Position numbers and translations under genes: made by a program
Shown: one piece after another, positions 23,499 through 34,951 of the stretch
How positions within the stretch are numbered: position 1 is the first letter of the stretch
How the letters are laid out: every line of letters begins with the position of its first letter
Assembly (NCBI GenBank): GCA_022828595.1
Contig: JAKGHH010000001.1
Coordinates: 125,500,999-125,564,998 of the forward strand
DNA: 64,000 nucleotides
Source of the DNA: Nelumbo lutea
Lineage: Eukaryota > Streptophyta > Magnoliopsida > Proteales > Nelumbonaceae
Direction of reading: 5' to 3'
The notes under the pieces: model-generated
What the model saw: the letters and a program-made list of their open reading frames with translations, nothing else
What the model was told of the DNA's origin: nothing
Database searches by the model: none

Positions 23499-23515
23499 CC
23501 CCGGCAACGGCTTCA
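23499..23515 (-). other. Degenerate tRNA-Asp-type primer binding site
   Basis: The coding strand reads TGAAGCCGTTGCCGGGG, two or three bases off the TGGCGCCGTTGCCGGGG site of Athila/Tat elements, six bases from the presumed LTR end at 23522. Confidence 0.7.
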
Positions 23516-23521
23516 AAATTT

Positions 23522-25053
23522 TGACGGGTTTGTTGAAGCCCTCAAAATTATTACTGGTCCCACAATAAAATATTTGCAGTAAAAGTGGTTCTAGGTTGAA
23601 TCCCACAGGGAGCAAATCAGTAATCTCTTAGCCGAATGGGTAAAGTAATTGTGTGGGAAAATTAAATAACTAAAATTAAAAGAATAACAAATTAAACAAA
23701 CAAGAGAAAATCAGTCTTACCGAATTCTAGTTCAAGGGTTCAGGTTGAATCGATTGGCCATTGATCCTAGGTACAATTCAGCATTCTTGCAATTCAAGCA
23801 TTTAACTTTAGATTTATTAGGATAGCCATAATAAACCTTGTGTTTTCCTAATTCAGTTGACCAAACCCAGCATTCGATCAACACTTATCACCACTCAACA
23901 GGGTACGATAGCGTTCCATGTTAAACAATGATAGCATTAAGATTTGTGAAAACAGTTAAACCAAAATAACAATAATTGAGATAGCTGCAATTACTGAATT
24001 TTATTCCATCGATTCTTTTAGGTTGAACCATGTTAAAACATTGGTCAAAGGCTGTCACGAACAATTGACCCAAAAAGATATCAACCTAATTGCTACTTGT
24101 ACCATTATTCATGACAATTACGGATCACCGAAATCATGGATAGCAGTAGGAAAATCAACATTAATTCAGTTTGTCAGATTAATTAACATTAACATCCAAT
24201 AAAAATATGCACAAGAATCAATGAATACTTGAATTAAAAAGCAAGAAAATAAATTAACTACAGAACCTCACAATGACACAATCGAACCTCTCCCCTTGAA
24301 CCAGAAAAAAGAAGCTTAACTGCTCATGATCTGCGCAATCTCCATGCTTTGCTTCTCCATGGCCGAACTGATCTTCTTGAGTTGCTTGATGCTTGATTGC
24401 TGAATGATTGAGTGATTTCTAGAGCTGGTTCGCCCCCCTCTTTATATAGCCAAAGGAGAGGGCTGTTTTCCAACTCCTTCTAGGAGATCATCTTATCCTT
24501 AGTTAGTTTTTATCTTATCTTGAACTTTTCCTATCCTATCTCTTATCTAATGCTCTAATATCAATCTTTTTATCTCTCTTGGATGAGATTCAAGACTTTA
24601 GATCTGATATAACTCTCTCCTTGGAGATTTACATTTCGAAATTCGGACTCTTAACTCTTGAATTCGAGTTGGGCTGCTTCAAGGTACTTCTGCGAGTTGG
24701 GCTTAAGTTGTGAAATGAGCCTGGTTGCGAACTTGCTCCAACATTGGGCTCATTTTCATACTCGATGCGGGCCGAATCTGTCAAAACCCAAAACATAAAA
24801 GTTGTGGGCCTTCCTTTCATCTTTCTAATGCTTCTTGAATTATCCAATTCGGTGTCCGGAATTGAGAGTTAGGCCCAGATTAATGACTGTTTCCGAAACT
24901 GTGCAAAATCACCCGATTTGCCATGTTTTCTTCCAATTGCCTTCTTTATTGCCCTGAATCGAAATACAAGAGTAATGAGTCTATTTAAGTGCTAAATAAA
25001 TGTAAAAGAGTGAATATTAGGGGATAAAATTAGGGTTAATTTTGGTCTCATCA
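23522..25053 (-). repeat. 5' LTR of the gag-protease element
   Basis: About 1.53 kb, near-identical to 18568-20096. The coding-strand start is TGATGAGACC (ending at 25053). The inner end is placed at 23522 (TGACGGG) because it lies just beside the primer site; 23555 is an alternative. The expected target-site duplicate on this side is GTCAT (25054-25058). Confidence 0.9.
24441..24450 (-). promoter_or_regulatory. TATA box of the 5' LTR
   Basis: Coding strand GCTATATAAA followed by GAGGGGGG, in mid-LTR, is the likely core promoter of the element. The 3' LTR has lost it. Confidence 0.6.
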
Positions 25054-25406
25054 GTCATGTCTGGGATGAGAAAATCCACTGGGAAGTGACAACCCTCTAC
25101 CCTAACAAGGACGTCCTCAATAACACTTCGAGGAGTCTTGACTAATCAATCAACAAGTTGTAGAATTACTGGGGTAGGTTCTAACTCGCCAATCCTGAAC
25201 CTGTCATGAATGGACGAAAGCATATTTATACTGACCCCAAGATCCAATAGAGCCCGATCAAAGGTGGTTCCAGTGATGACATAGCTTATGAGAGGAGCAC
25301 TAAGGTCTTTCATATTCTGGGGGAGTTGATTTAGGAGAGTTGCACTAACATTTGCTGAGAGCATCAATTTTTGTGGGGTCGTTGTGGCTCCGTCATTTGA
25401 GTACAT
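25054..25406 (-). pseudogene. Athila-like protease, interrupted
   Basis: Blocks LLDLGVSINMLSSIHDRFRI and GELEPTPVILQLVD are the retropepsin active-site region, followed after a stop by PRSVIEDVLVRVEGCHFPVD and then the insertion point of the nested element. The Ala after LDLG is changed to Val. Confidence 0.82.
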
Positions 25407-26470
25407 AGCTCTTTCAAGAACTTGGCATAGGCCGGGACATGTTGGATCGCATTGAGGGGAGGGATGTTAATATGGACTTCCCAGCTCTCCTTGTTGTGAG
25501 TTTCTTTGTTCTTTAGCACCGGTCCGACTGTGAGTGCAGTTGTAAAGGGAACTACAGGTTGGTTCATTATAGGCTCTTCTTCTTCTTCTAAAGTTTTCTT
25601 TCCTTCTCCCCCCAATTTAGGGTTTTCATGCTCCTTTTCTTCTTCACTAATTCCCGGGTCCTCTAAAATCAGCCCACTCCTTACGATTATAATAGCCTTA
25701 TTATTTTCAAACTGGAGCTTCTTAAGAGGTGGTTGAATCTGCTGTGGAGGAAAACCCGGTGGCTAATTTCTAGGGTTTGCAATCGGTTGACTCGATAGTT
25801 GCCCTACTCCTCTTCTCGCCTTGGCTTCGGCTAACTGTCCTATTTGGCTTTCTAATCTATTAAGGGACTGCTGCTGATTTAGGATCAACTGTTGAAGTTG
25901 CATGAATTGGTCATCTACTGTACATGCTTGAGGAGGTTTTGGGTAAGTCTGATAAGGTTGGGCCAGTTGGTTCCTAGGATGCAACTGTTGGAATTGGGCC
26001 ATAGAGTTAGATGAATGATGATATTGTTGGGACTGTGTGTAGGTTTGACATGATTGAGCCAATTGAGTCCTATGGTAATCATTGTACTCCCAGTGAGTTT
26101 GGGCTCTAGACCACTAAGAGTGCATATTTGGCAGGGGGTTTTCTTGGACTTGGGCCCTATAATTGAAGTTGGGCTGATTTTCCCACCCAAGGTTATATGG
26201 ACTAGAGAATGGGTTAGCATTGGGTTGGAAAAATATATGGGCCACATGTACTTGGTTGACATGATGGGTCGGGCTTGCATATATGGAACATGATGCATAC
26301 GATAACAAGGTTGGATATGGGCCACTTTGTAGACAACGTGCAAGGACTTCGTCAAGTCTTTGCGCCATACCATTAATCTTGTCCAGTTGTCGAAACACAT
26401 GGTTCCAATTAATTTGTGGCTCAGGTTGGAAGTAGTTTCTCATTCCACAAACTCTAGCCATTAAATTCAT
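25364..26470 (-). pseudogene. Athila-like gag C-terminal part
   Basis: The open frame from 26470 (MNLMARVCGMRNYFQPEPQ) leads through NLGWENQPNFNYRAQVQENP (the family usually has NPGWRNHPNFSW) to a glutamine-rich helix, QLQQLILNQQQSLNRLESQI (25763-26062), and an acidic linker with VHINIPPLNAIQHVPAYAKF before the protease. The N-terminal retrotrans_gag domain is missing. Frames shift at about 26110, 25760 and 25360. Confidence 0.75.
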
Positions 26471-28660
26471 TTTATTTTCACCCCCTTTTTCTTTTTTTTT
26501 TTAATTTGAAATTTAAATTTTTAATTTTAATTTCAAATTTAGATCTTGAAATTTAAATTCTGAAATTTAAACTCAAACTTGATTTTTTTTAATTTGAAAA
26601 TTAAATTTTTGAAATTTAAATTCAAATACAGATTTTAAAATTTAAATTCCTAAAATTTAAGTTCAAATTTGAATTTTTTAAAATTTTTTATTTTCTCTCT
26701 TTTTTTTTATTATTTTTTTAAGGCAAACAAATCAACCACACGACCTAGGGACTGACCTAGGGTTTCCTAAACTAGTGGTTCAACCAATGTGAATTCTTTT
26801 AGGTTCACTTGGAATTATACCACTTCCTTTGGTTGGCCAGGTAAGAGGTGGAGATGTGGGAGGCTCCCCTTGCTCTCATAAGGACCTAATTAAATAACCA
26901 CAAAACCCTCTTAGGCTTAGCCGTTTAACCTCTTTCCTTAGACACCAACTGCCGGTTCTGGAAAATAATTTCAAGCTCACCTAAAATTCAACACACATTT
27001 GAACCAAATGTGAGGCTTCCCTAAAGGATCTTTCTATCCAAATTTTAAATTAGGATTAGGGTGATAGTGACTTTTGGGCCAAGGAAGCATGATGAAGTCC
27101 CCACCTTATCTTATTTAAGTTGGATGCCCTTAAGTGGATTAACGAAGAAACGAAATAAACACAACAAAATGCAACTAACTACAATGCAGGAACAATTATC
27201 TCTAAGATGCAATTCAGCAATTAAACCTAAAAGAATAAAGCAAACAACTAAGAAAAAGGAACAATTAAAATACTAAAAATAATATCTAACACATTCACAA
27301 CTAACAATAATAATTTCAGCAAATAAATAAACCTATATGATGCATGCTCTAAAATATCAAACCCTAAATAATGGAATGAAAATGCAAGAGAAATATTCAA
27401 TTTTTTTTTTGTATATACTTTTTTCAAAATTTAAATTTTGCAAATTTAAATTCAATTTCAGATTTTGAAATTTAAATTCCTAAAATTTAAATATGAATTT
27501 TTAAATTTTAATTTTTTTTCATTTTCTTTCTTTTCATTTTTTTTAAATTCGAAAATTTAAAGTTTAAATTTCGAAATTTGAAATTCAAATTCAAATTCAA
27601 ATTTAGATTCGAAATAAAATTTAAATTCAGATTTGTAATTTAAACTCAAATTTGAAAATTTCAACAGTTTCCTATTTAGAAATTAATTATTCAATTAAAC
27701 AACTAAAAGAACAAAAATTAAATAAGGCAACAATTAATAATTGCAAACAGAAAATAAAACAACAATTAATTGTGCTAAACAGAATTAACAACTACCAAAA
27801 ATAAATCCTAACAAACTAATTGCAAATCTAAAAATTAAACTGAAAATAAAATGAACAAAAAAAATTATGCAAAAATAGATAAAAAAAGAAAAAAATGCAA
27901 ACAAAAAAATTAAAGTAAAAATAAAATAAACAAAGAAAAAAATATGCTAAATTTTTTATTTATATTTTTTTTCGTTTTTCTATATAAAAGAAAAACACAA
28001 ATATAAAAAATTAATACAAAAATAAAATTAACGAAAGAAAAATAAGCTGCATAAATAAATAAAATAAAATAAATGAATTTTTTATTTCTATTTTTGTTTT
28101 TTAGTGCTTTTTTATCTGAAATAAAAGAAAAAAACAAATCTAAAATTTAAACCAAAAATAAAATAAAATAAAATTTTGCTGCAAGAAATAAAATAAAATG
28201 AAATAAATAAATAAATGTTTTTTTTAAATATGAAATAAAAGAAAAACAAAAACCTAATAAAGGAAAAAAATCAAACAAGAAATTAAAATAAAGAAAGAAT
28301 AGATCTAGAAACAAAACTGAAGAGAAAAAAAGATAATAATACTAAAAAAAATAAATCGGATCAAGGAAAAATAATAATTAAAAATTCAAAAATCACTATT
28401 CAACTAAAAAAGAGTTCAAAAATAAAAAATAAAAAATCAAAAGTAAAATGGAACGACTACACCTAAAACGCAATCTAATTTCTCTTCTCTTCTCTTCCAT
28501 CTCATAGTCTCGCAACTCTCCGGTACCCCACCTTTCACTATTCCGTCATGTAGGATCAAAGAGAAACAACAATTAAACTAAGATAATGGATCAAGTGATA
28601 AAACGAAAAAGAAAAAAAAATGAAACAAATCTAGAAAATTAAATAAAAATTTATCTCCGT
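26471..28660 (-). other. AT-rich leader of the Athila-like element
   Basis: About 2.2 kb with no coding signal, rich in AAATTTAAATTT-type words (26495-26700, 27420-27660) and long A-rich runs (27840-28450). It lies between primer site and gag, where such elements have an untranslated leader, and it may have replaced the gag N-terminus. Confidence 0.55.
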
Positions 28661-28663
28661 GCT

Positions 28664-28681
28664 TCCCCGGCAACGGCGCCA
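28664..28681 (-). other. Primer binding site (tRNA-Asp type)
   Basis: The coding strand reads TGGCGCCGTTGCCGGGGA, the exact site widely found in Athila/Tat Gypsy elements. Confidence 0.9.
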
Positions 28682-28686
28682 GAAAC

Positions 28687-30550
28687 TGTGTGTCCAAAAG
28701 CGCGTCATTAAACACTATGGAACACCAATTTAAACATTTATAATTTTTATCATTTCGCAAATAACTACTAATTAGTAAATGGGTGAGAACGGGTCATATC
28801 CACAGGAAAGCAAGTGAAAAATTAATATATACTTAGATCCGGACAAGAGAATACAATCGAGAATTGCAGAAAATGAGAAAATAGAATCTATTATTGCTGA
28901 AATTAAATGTTTCGAATTTAAACAAGACAACAAATAAAAACCAGAATTTAATAAAGTATGGGAATCAACAAAGGAAATAAAAGAAATAAATAAATAAATG
29001 ATCCAGAATCCAGATCTGGTGCCAGTAGCTGCAAATCGGATAGACAACTTGCAGAAACCCCTCCTGACTGAAGGGATGAGAGATCCATCGTATGGACGCC
29101 CGAATCTTGCGGAATAGAATGTGCGAATTTCAAAAATTTCTCTCCATCCTACTAGGAATCGTATTCCCTATTTTAGAAAAATCATATTTTTCAAGGATCA
29201 ATCTTGAACCAAGAACCGAACCAGATCTGAACAAAAACAGTAGGAGAGGGATATACCTGATACGGAGAAACAATATCTCCCAATGGAGGTGTTCACTTCC
29301 AAGGAAAGAACAAAAAATTGCTCCCACTGAAGATGGCACAGTGTAGGATGGAGCAAAATCAGCAACGTTCTTCAAAAGAACCAGATCCTTCGCAAGAATC
29401 AGCTGGACGACACGTGAGCACGACTTCCAATCAGCCCTTTCACAAAGGACTGATATTAAGATCCAATCTTGATCACTCCCACTGAGAATAGGAAATCGAA
29501 CTGGCAGATATGGCGGCGGCAGGAAGGAGGCGACAAGAAAGAAATTTTGTAGAGGTGCTGAATTCTTTCTTCTGTGATTTCAGCTGTAAAGAGAATGTGA
29601 ATATGAATATCCCTAAAGGCTGCCACCCCCCTCCTCCTTTTATAAGCTTAAAGGGATCAGCTCCTAATCCCATTAGGAGTTGCTGATCCAAATCATATTT
29701 GGATCATAATTCCCTTTAAGTGATAAGGGTAAACCCTTATCTTATCTACAGATTAGATCAACCCTTTCCTAATCTCATTAGGAGGTTTTTAAATCTACTA
29801 ATCTAATCTCAGAATTTGTCCACTCATTTAACTGATCAAATCAACCCAGTTCGAAATGGGCTTTAGGCCCAATAAGGATATGTGCTCACTTAGCCTTCCA
29901 AACTGCTGCCCAGTTGGGCTTTCTTGTATGGCGTGGGACCCAAACATTGATCTACACATCAGCCACATGGGTTCAGCCCAGCCTTTGTTACAAGGCCTGG
30001 GCGAATACACTATTATGGACAGTGCACCCCCCGAAACCCATCACATGGGCTCTATGGGCCCAACACTTACCCTAAGTGGTCCCTCGGCCAAACCACCTTG
30101 TAACACCCAAGGTCTGTGGGCAGATGCAAGATTAGCCCATCAGGTATATGGTATTATCCTCAATAGTCTTACACTTAACCTCTCAGCCCATAATGATCAA
30201 ACACTACCCGACAAGAGAGGACCTCTCCCTCGGCTGCAAGGAACAGTGTTGCACTCTCTACTCACATGGATCCCGGGAATTAAAACCTTTTGCAAATGTT
30301 TAGAAACTGTAATATATATATATATATACATATATTTTGCAAAACAAAATTTCAATGATTGAAATCGGTTGTCGGTAGTCTTGGTTTCCATCAGAGAGAG
30401 CACATCCCCGATCATTACCTTTGTCCGACAAAGGGGCTAATCCTGTCACTATGATCACCCACTCAAATGAATTCTCGAACTGTCCCAACATACCCAGGTT
30501 TTGACCCCCGCTAAGGATCTCACTGATTGGCATATCAAAGATAGTCCAAT
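28687..30550 (-). repeat. 5' LTR of the Athila-like element (outer end uncertain)
   Basis: The inner end is CACACA on the coding strand, five bases from the primer site. A TATA box (coding strand TTATAAAAGG, about 29636-29646) marks the promoter. The outer end lies perhaps near 30550. A (TA)n run sits at 30311-30332. Parts (29011-29100) resemble 31121-31190, suggesting a related, older LTR to the right. Confidence 0.55.
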
Positions 30551-32450
30551 CTGACACTTAGTGCAGTATCATAATCGAGTCTCGGGGTCAGGTGTAACTT
30601 TTAAGTTTTGCCCATCAATCTTCAAGGTCCAGGGCAATAGTAGAAATCTGGTCTGGTTCAAAGATTCAATTAATCCTACACTGCATGTGCCTTGGGTCTC
30701 ACCCTAGCGGCTGAGACAGGCCACCCCAACATTTGGCAACACACCAGTGTCAGCCTTGGTAGGATAAATCTCCCCAGACTTATCCAATGGCTGTGAACAT
30801 TCTAAACTAACACGAGTCTCATAAGTGTACAATTTAAGGGTATTACACAAAAACACACCACAAGAACATGAATCAAATATGTACTTTATTCATTTACAAT
30901 AAATTCATAATGTACATCATTCTGATTAGAGCAAAGGGCATACAACTGTCTAACACTGTCATGAACCGGGCGTCTATCCTTTCTACAACCCTCGAACCCC
31001 TTAAGACACCTTAGCCTTGAATAGAACGAATTCAGATCTGCAAAACAAAGAAACGTAAAAGAATTAAATCTAAAATATTGCAAAAACAAAAATAACGGAA
31101 AAGAAAATAATGGTTAATCAGATCTAGTGGCGGTAGTTGCAGAATGGTTTAGAAGCTTTCAAGAACTCCTCTTGACAATATCTGGGCGTCCTCCCCTTCT
31201 ACAACCCTTGAACTCCTCAAGAAACCTTAGCATTGTTAACTTGGTGAATTGACCAACCCCTTCTACTAGGCCCTTGGGACCCTTTTTATAAAGAACGGTG
31301 AATAAAACTGGAAATAGAGAGAAAGATGGGAGGCGGAAGCTGGGATTTAGCAAAGTTAGGGATGCCTTAGGGTTTCTAATGAATGGCTAAGATGGTTTTG
31401 GGGTGATCCTAAGGCTGAAGACAGAAGGAGAGGGCACTCAATATTATGTAGGGCTGAGATTTGGGTGCCCAAAAATGGAGGGTGTAAATTAGAATATCTA
31501 GGGTTGAAGGGTTAAAATTAAAAGAATATGTGGTGCCCTAGATTGAATGGCTGAGATATAAGATGGAGGGAGTGGCTGATATTTAATGGTGGGGAGCTTA
31601 ATGGTGAGGATTAGTAGAAATGGTGGCTCATAGGGTTAGAGTGCTAAAAAGAAAGTACTCTACAATGGATGGTGGAGATTAGAAGGGATGGAAGTTTGAG
31701 GATTCAGGAGTTAGGAGTTGCTAGGGTTTGTTAAGAGTGAAAAGAATGGGTTAAAAGGCGCCCTAGGGTTTGCAAAGGCATGGGGAGCATGCTAATACAG
31801 TAGGAGGGGCGCCAAACTGGGTTTAGCAGCTAGGAAGCCCCCTCCTGCTTTCAATTCTTTACAAAAACGCCCCCTCTCTCAGTTGGACTTTACACCAGCT
31901 TCCCAAAATCTGTATTTCACCCATGAAAACTTCTTAGTTTTCCCCAGAATTTGCACAGAGACCCTTAGATGCCACAACATTGCATTTAACTGAGAAAAGG
32001 GCACATCTTGACTATTCTATGGCCGAAAATACCCCTGAATTGATGCCCTTAAGGCATCAAAATGTAGGGTTATCAAGGCCTACCATAAAAGCCTATGCAC
32101 TAGTGGTTTTTTTAATTGAGTTCACCTTTAGAAACAACAATGCCCCAATCCCTGAAGACCTCTGAACCACATGGACTTTACATATAGGCGAATCCTCTAA
32201 AAAAAGGAATAAAGCTAGTCTTATTCTTCTATTTTCAGACCATACCACGCACACTAAAGTGTGCACTTTGGTTCGGCTTCATAGTCTCAAACAATGAAGT
32301 TGAGTTTTAGGATTTCACCTTGCAACAAGTGCTATGATTGGAGAAAACCCAAGTTGACACATTGTTGACTTGACAAGGTTAAACTTTAACAAAATAGTGT
32401 ATGTCGAGAAACTAGCTCGTCCCAATGTTGAAGACAAATCAATTTTCCCA
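30551..32450. other. Unassigned, LTR-like non-coding sequence
   Basis: No gene recognised. Two similar blocks containing TTCTACAACCC and CCTTAG lie at 30974-31018 and 31196-31235. Weak likeness to the LTR at 28687-29650 suggests an eroded relative. GGGTTAGAGT/AGGGTTT-type words are common in 31350-31800. Confidence 0.4.
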
Positions 32451-32499
32451 GTTCAGTTGGAACTTAGTTGAATGGGTTCTATTTGATCTTACTTATGTC

Positions 32500-33279
32500 A
32501 CAACCATTTACTAGAAGACAGAAATGAGGCACAAAAGACCACGCACAAGTCATTTCAATACACTCTACTAGAAGATAAACTTTACAAGAGGTCCTTCGCA
32601 TTGCCATGCATAAGAAGTAAGATGCTTGCTCACCGATGAGGGAAACTACGTCCTCAGAGAAATACATAAAGGTGGACATGATCCAACTAGTTTAGAAGTG
32701 TGACCAATGCCAAAGATATTCAAACAAACCACATCAACCTATGGCATCCCTTGTCTCTACTAACAGCTCATGGCCCTTCACACAATGGAGATGGACACCC
32801 TTGGAACTTTTCCTTTTGCACGAGTCCAAAAGAAGTTTTTGGTCATGGCAATAGATTACTTTACCAAATGGGTCAAAGTCGATCCATTAGCAGTAATAAT
32901 GAGTAAGAATATTTAGGTTTTCTTTTGGAAGAACATCATTTACCACTTTAACCTCCCCTAAATGTTGTTTATGGACAATGGTTGAAAGTTGAAGGACTCT
33001 AAGTTCATGGACTTCTGCACAAGTCTTAAAGTAAAGCAACAATTCACCTCGGTTTGGGACCTACAAACCAGTGGTCAGGCTGAGGTGACCAATTGGACTA
33101 TAATTTATGGCTTGAAGACCAAACTTGATAGAGCTAAATGCCTATGGCTAAAGAATTTACTAGTGTACTATAAGCCTAAAAAAATGCTCCTCAAACCACC
33201 ATTAGAGAGACTCCTTTCAACTTCATCTTTAGAATTGAAGTATCCCAATAAAGATTGGCCAGCCAACCCTTCAAATCCA
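32500..33279 (+). pseudogene. Gypsy integrase fragment (Tat-like)
   Basis: Plus-strand blocks across shifting frames match Tat-type integrase: CDQCQRYSNKPHQP (zinc-binding end) at about 32704, MAIDYFTKWVKV-like sequence, then SLKVKQQFTSVWDLQTSGQA and EVTNWTIIYGLKTKLDRAKC. The order and spacing agree with the integrase at 60362-61150. The Asp block reads MDNG with frame breaks, and many stops are present. It ends abruptly where the CACTA end begins at 33280, within the C-terminal GETPF...GTEAVIP region. Confidence 0.75.
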
Positions 33280-33560
33280 CACTACAAAAAAAATCGGCTT
33301 TAGCAATGGACAAAACCGTTGTAAAAAGATACAAAAACTTGTTGCTAAAGGCTATAGCAACGGTTTAGCTATGGTTTTCTGTCAGTGGCAGATACTGGCA
33401 TGGCTAAAACCTATAGCCGCAGACATTGTACACTGTGGCTACAAATGTACGTGTAGCCACGGTTTTAACCATTTCTAATTAAAAATTTTATTGCAACGGA
33501 TTTATTTTAGACCATTGCTACAAATTGCTATAGCAACTGATAAAACCTGTACAATTTTAC
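33280..33560 (+). mobile_element. CACTA-type left end with subterminal repeats
   Basis: CACTACAAAAAAAATCGGC begins at 33280, followed by repeated units such as TAGCAACGGTT, TAGCCACGGTTTT and their inverses. This is a CACTA terminus and subterminal array. It interrupts the integrase fragment. Confidence 0.7.
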
Positions 33561-34037
33561 ACAATATCTATAGTAGTATTTGTTCAATATACACATTTAA
33601 TAAATTTTTTTTTCATCACCAAAAAAGAAAAGAGAATTAACAAAATTATCCTTGTTTCATCTGAACAATAACTTATATGCACGTTCATCATACTCAAGAC
33701 CTTCACTTTGGATCATAACTTCGGCCTATCAAGTTCAAAAAAAAAATGAATACATGAGCATTGATGTAAATAATTAGCTGTATAAATTAAATAATGTAAG
33801 AGTTTTATATGCATTATACACTTACCATTGATTTAACCCATGCGATGTGAGATCCAAGTGCATTTCCAAGAATTGCCCTAGAAAAAAAAAAATCCAAGAG
33901 AATCAAAATCAAGATGGGGCAAAAAAGAAAGCAAATAATGTTGGAGAAGACCCCCTACACTTGCCATAAATTCTTAACATTCTTCACCTTCTCAAGGGGG
34001 CTCGCTAACCCCAAATAAACCCCCTTTAGAGGTTCAC

Positions 34038-34268
34038 ATGATAACAAGTGTCTTATCATCCCTTCGAAATTTATTATTTATCACTGCTTCAAATCCATTT
34101 TCAGATGCAAAGCAACTAGAAAAGAAGATGAGAACCTTCCTATGGGCTAGTTGGAAAGATGATAACAAGTTTCCAAACCTTCCAACATTATATGCATGCA
34201 CCAAGGTGTGCCTTTCCTACTTTCAAGATAACCTCTTTTGCATCATATTTTCCTATCCTCTTGTATAG
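34038..34268 (+). pseudogene. LINE RT C-terminal-like fragment
   Basis: The open frame shows KKMRTFLWASWKDDNKFPNL, similar to the FLW-W---NKFHLV block after the RT domain of plant L1 LINEs, and a preceding ISSL/ITAS-like stretch. Too short for certainty. The preceding 450 bp hold nothing recognised. Confidence 0.45.
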
Positions 34269-34489
34269 ATTCTGCTAAGCATGATCCTAACATGAATAAG
34301 GAAATGGAGAAAGATGTTGTAGAGTTATTGGTAGATGAACTAAATCTATCGATACAAGTAACCAATCACGTGATGGACACAGTAGAGGCAAAGAAGTCAT
34401 CTTATAATTACCAAAAAGAAGTAGAAAAATGCAATTCAGGATGGGAAGTGTGCAAAGAAACAAGAGAGAAGGCTGGAAATTATCCATAA
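34269..34489 (+). pseudogene. DUF1068-family gene fragment
   Basis: After a TTGTATAG acceptor the frame reads DSAKHDPNMNKEMEKDVVEL, then LVDELNLSIQ and YQKEVEKCNSGWEVCKETRE, and stops at 34487-34489. This strongly resembles the middle of plant DUF1068 proteins, small predicted membrane-anchored coiled-coil proteins with a conserved C-x-KHDPE---EMEK and KCNSGMETCEEAREKAE pattern. Only this part is present: the N-terminal membrane segment and the C-terminal helix are absent, and internal residues between NLSIQ and AKKSS are degraded. It lies 1 kb inside a CACTA end, so it is probably a captured gene piece. Confidence 0.78.
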
Positions 34490-34723
34490 AATGATTGTTC
34501 TTCCCTCGTGCAAAATTTACAATACATGACCATTGGAAAATTATCAGATTGATAAAGAAACACAGACATATCCAGTTTCAAAGGATAGTGAAACAGATTG
34601 ATTCATGATCTCTCTTGATTCAAAAAACAAGTTTTTTTTTTAAACATCAATATGAAAACCATGAAAGACCATTTTAATATTAACAAGGAAGTATCAAAGT
34701 TATATAGCAATAGAAAAGCTGGT

Positions 34724-34755
34724 GGTGACGAGATACTACGCCCAGGCCCATAACA
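34724..34755 (+). repeat. Inverted 32-bp LTR end of the chromovirus family
   Basis: This reads GGTGACGAGATACTACGCCC then AGGCCCATAACA. It is the reverse complement, with small changes, of the LTR beginnings at 35847, 36302 and 41235, so it is an LTR end facing the other way from all other LTR pieces here. Confidence 0.7.
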
Positions 34756-34951
34756 TTTTGGCGGGTAGAGCTGGCGGTGAGTTGGCGGTGAGTTGGCGGG
34801 CAGAGCTGATGTGGTAAGATAAGTGTGGGCCCGGCCTGATGAGCTATCATGTGGGCCCCGCCCTACTGCTTCTGTCGTACGGCGCTGCTGCGTGCTGCCA
34901 GACGATGCGTGCCGCGTGCTGCCAGGCGGTGTGCGCTGCGCGCTGCCGTGC
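34756..34951 (-). repeat. Partial LTR of the gag-only chromovirus derivative
   Basis: It matches the interior of the LTR at 35847-36264 (GCTGGCGGTGAGTTGGCGG, then GTGGTAAGATAAGTGTGGGC, then the CTGCCAGGCGGTG repeats). At about 34952 it joins gag sequence directly, at a shared GTGCTGTCGTGCTGC word. Confidence 0.75.

Larger units (their letters stand above)
18530..25053 (-). mobile_element. Non-autonomous Gypsy element, gag-protease only
   Basis: Two direct repeats of about 1.5 kb (gap edge to 20096, and 23522-25053) bracket a 3.4-kb interior that encodes only gag and an aspartic protease on the minus strand. No RT, RNase H or integrase is present, so it depends on a helper element. A polypurine tract next to the left LTR and a degenerate tRNA-Asp-type primer site next to the right LTR fix the orientation. 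It is inserted in the protease gene of a second Athila-like element. The start coordinate, in the gap, is extrapolated from the LTR alignment. Confidence 0.88.
25054..30550 (-). mobile_element. Athila-like Gypsy element, 5' portion
   Basis: On the minus strand this shows an LTR (from 28687 rightward), a perfect tRNA-Asp-type primer site, a long AT-rich leader, the C-terminal part of gag and the start of the protease, which is cut at 25054 by the nested element. Its RT, integrase and 3' LTR should lie beyond the nested element, but the sequence left of the gap does not match them. The outer LTR end is not fixed. Confidence 0.75.

Noticed and set aside
27910..28137. Phe/Ile-rich minus-strand frame
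   Set aside because: Produced by the A-rich leader of the Athila-like element.
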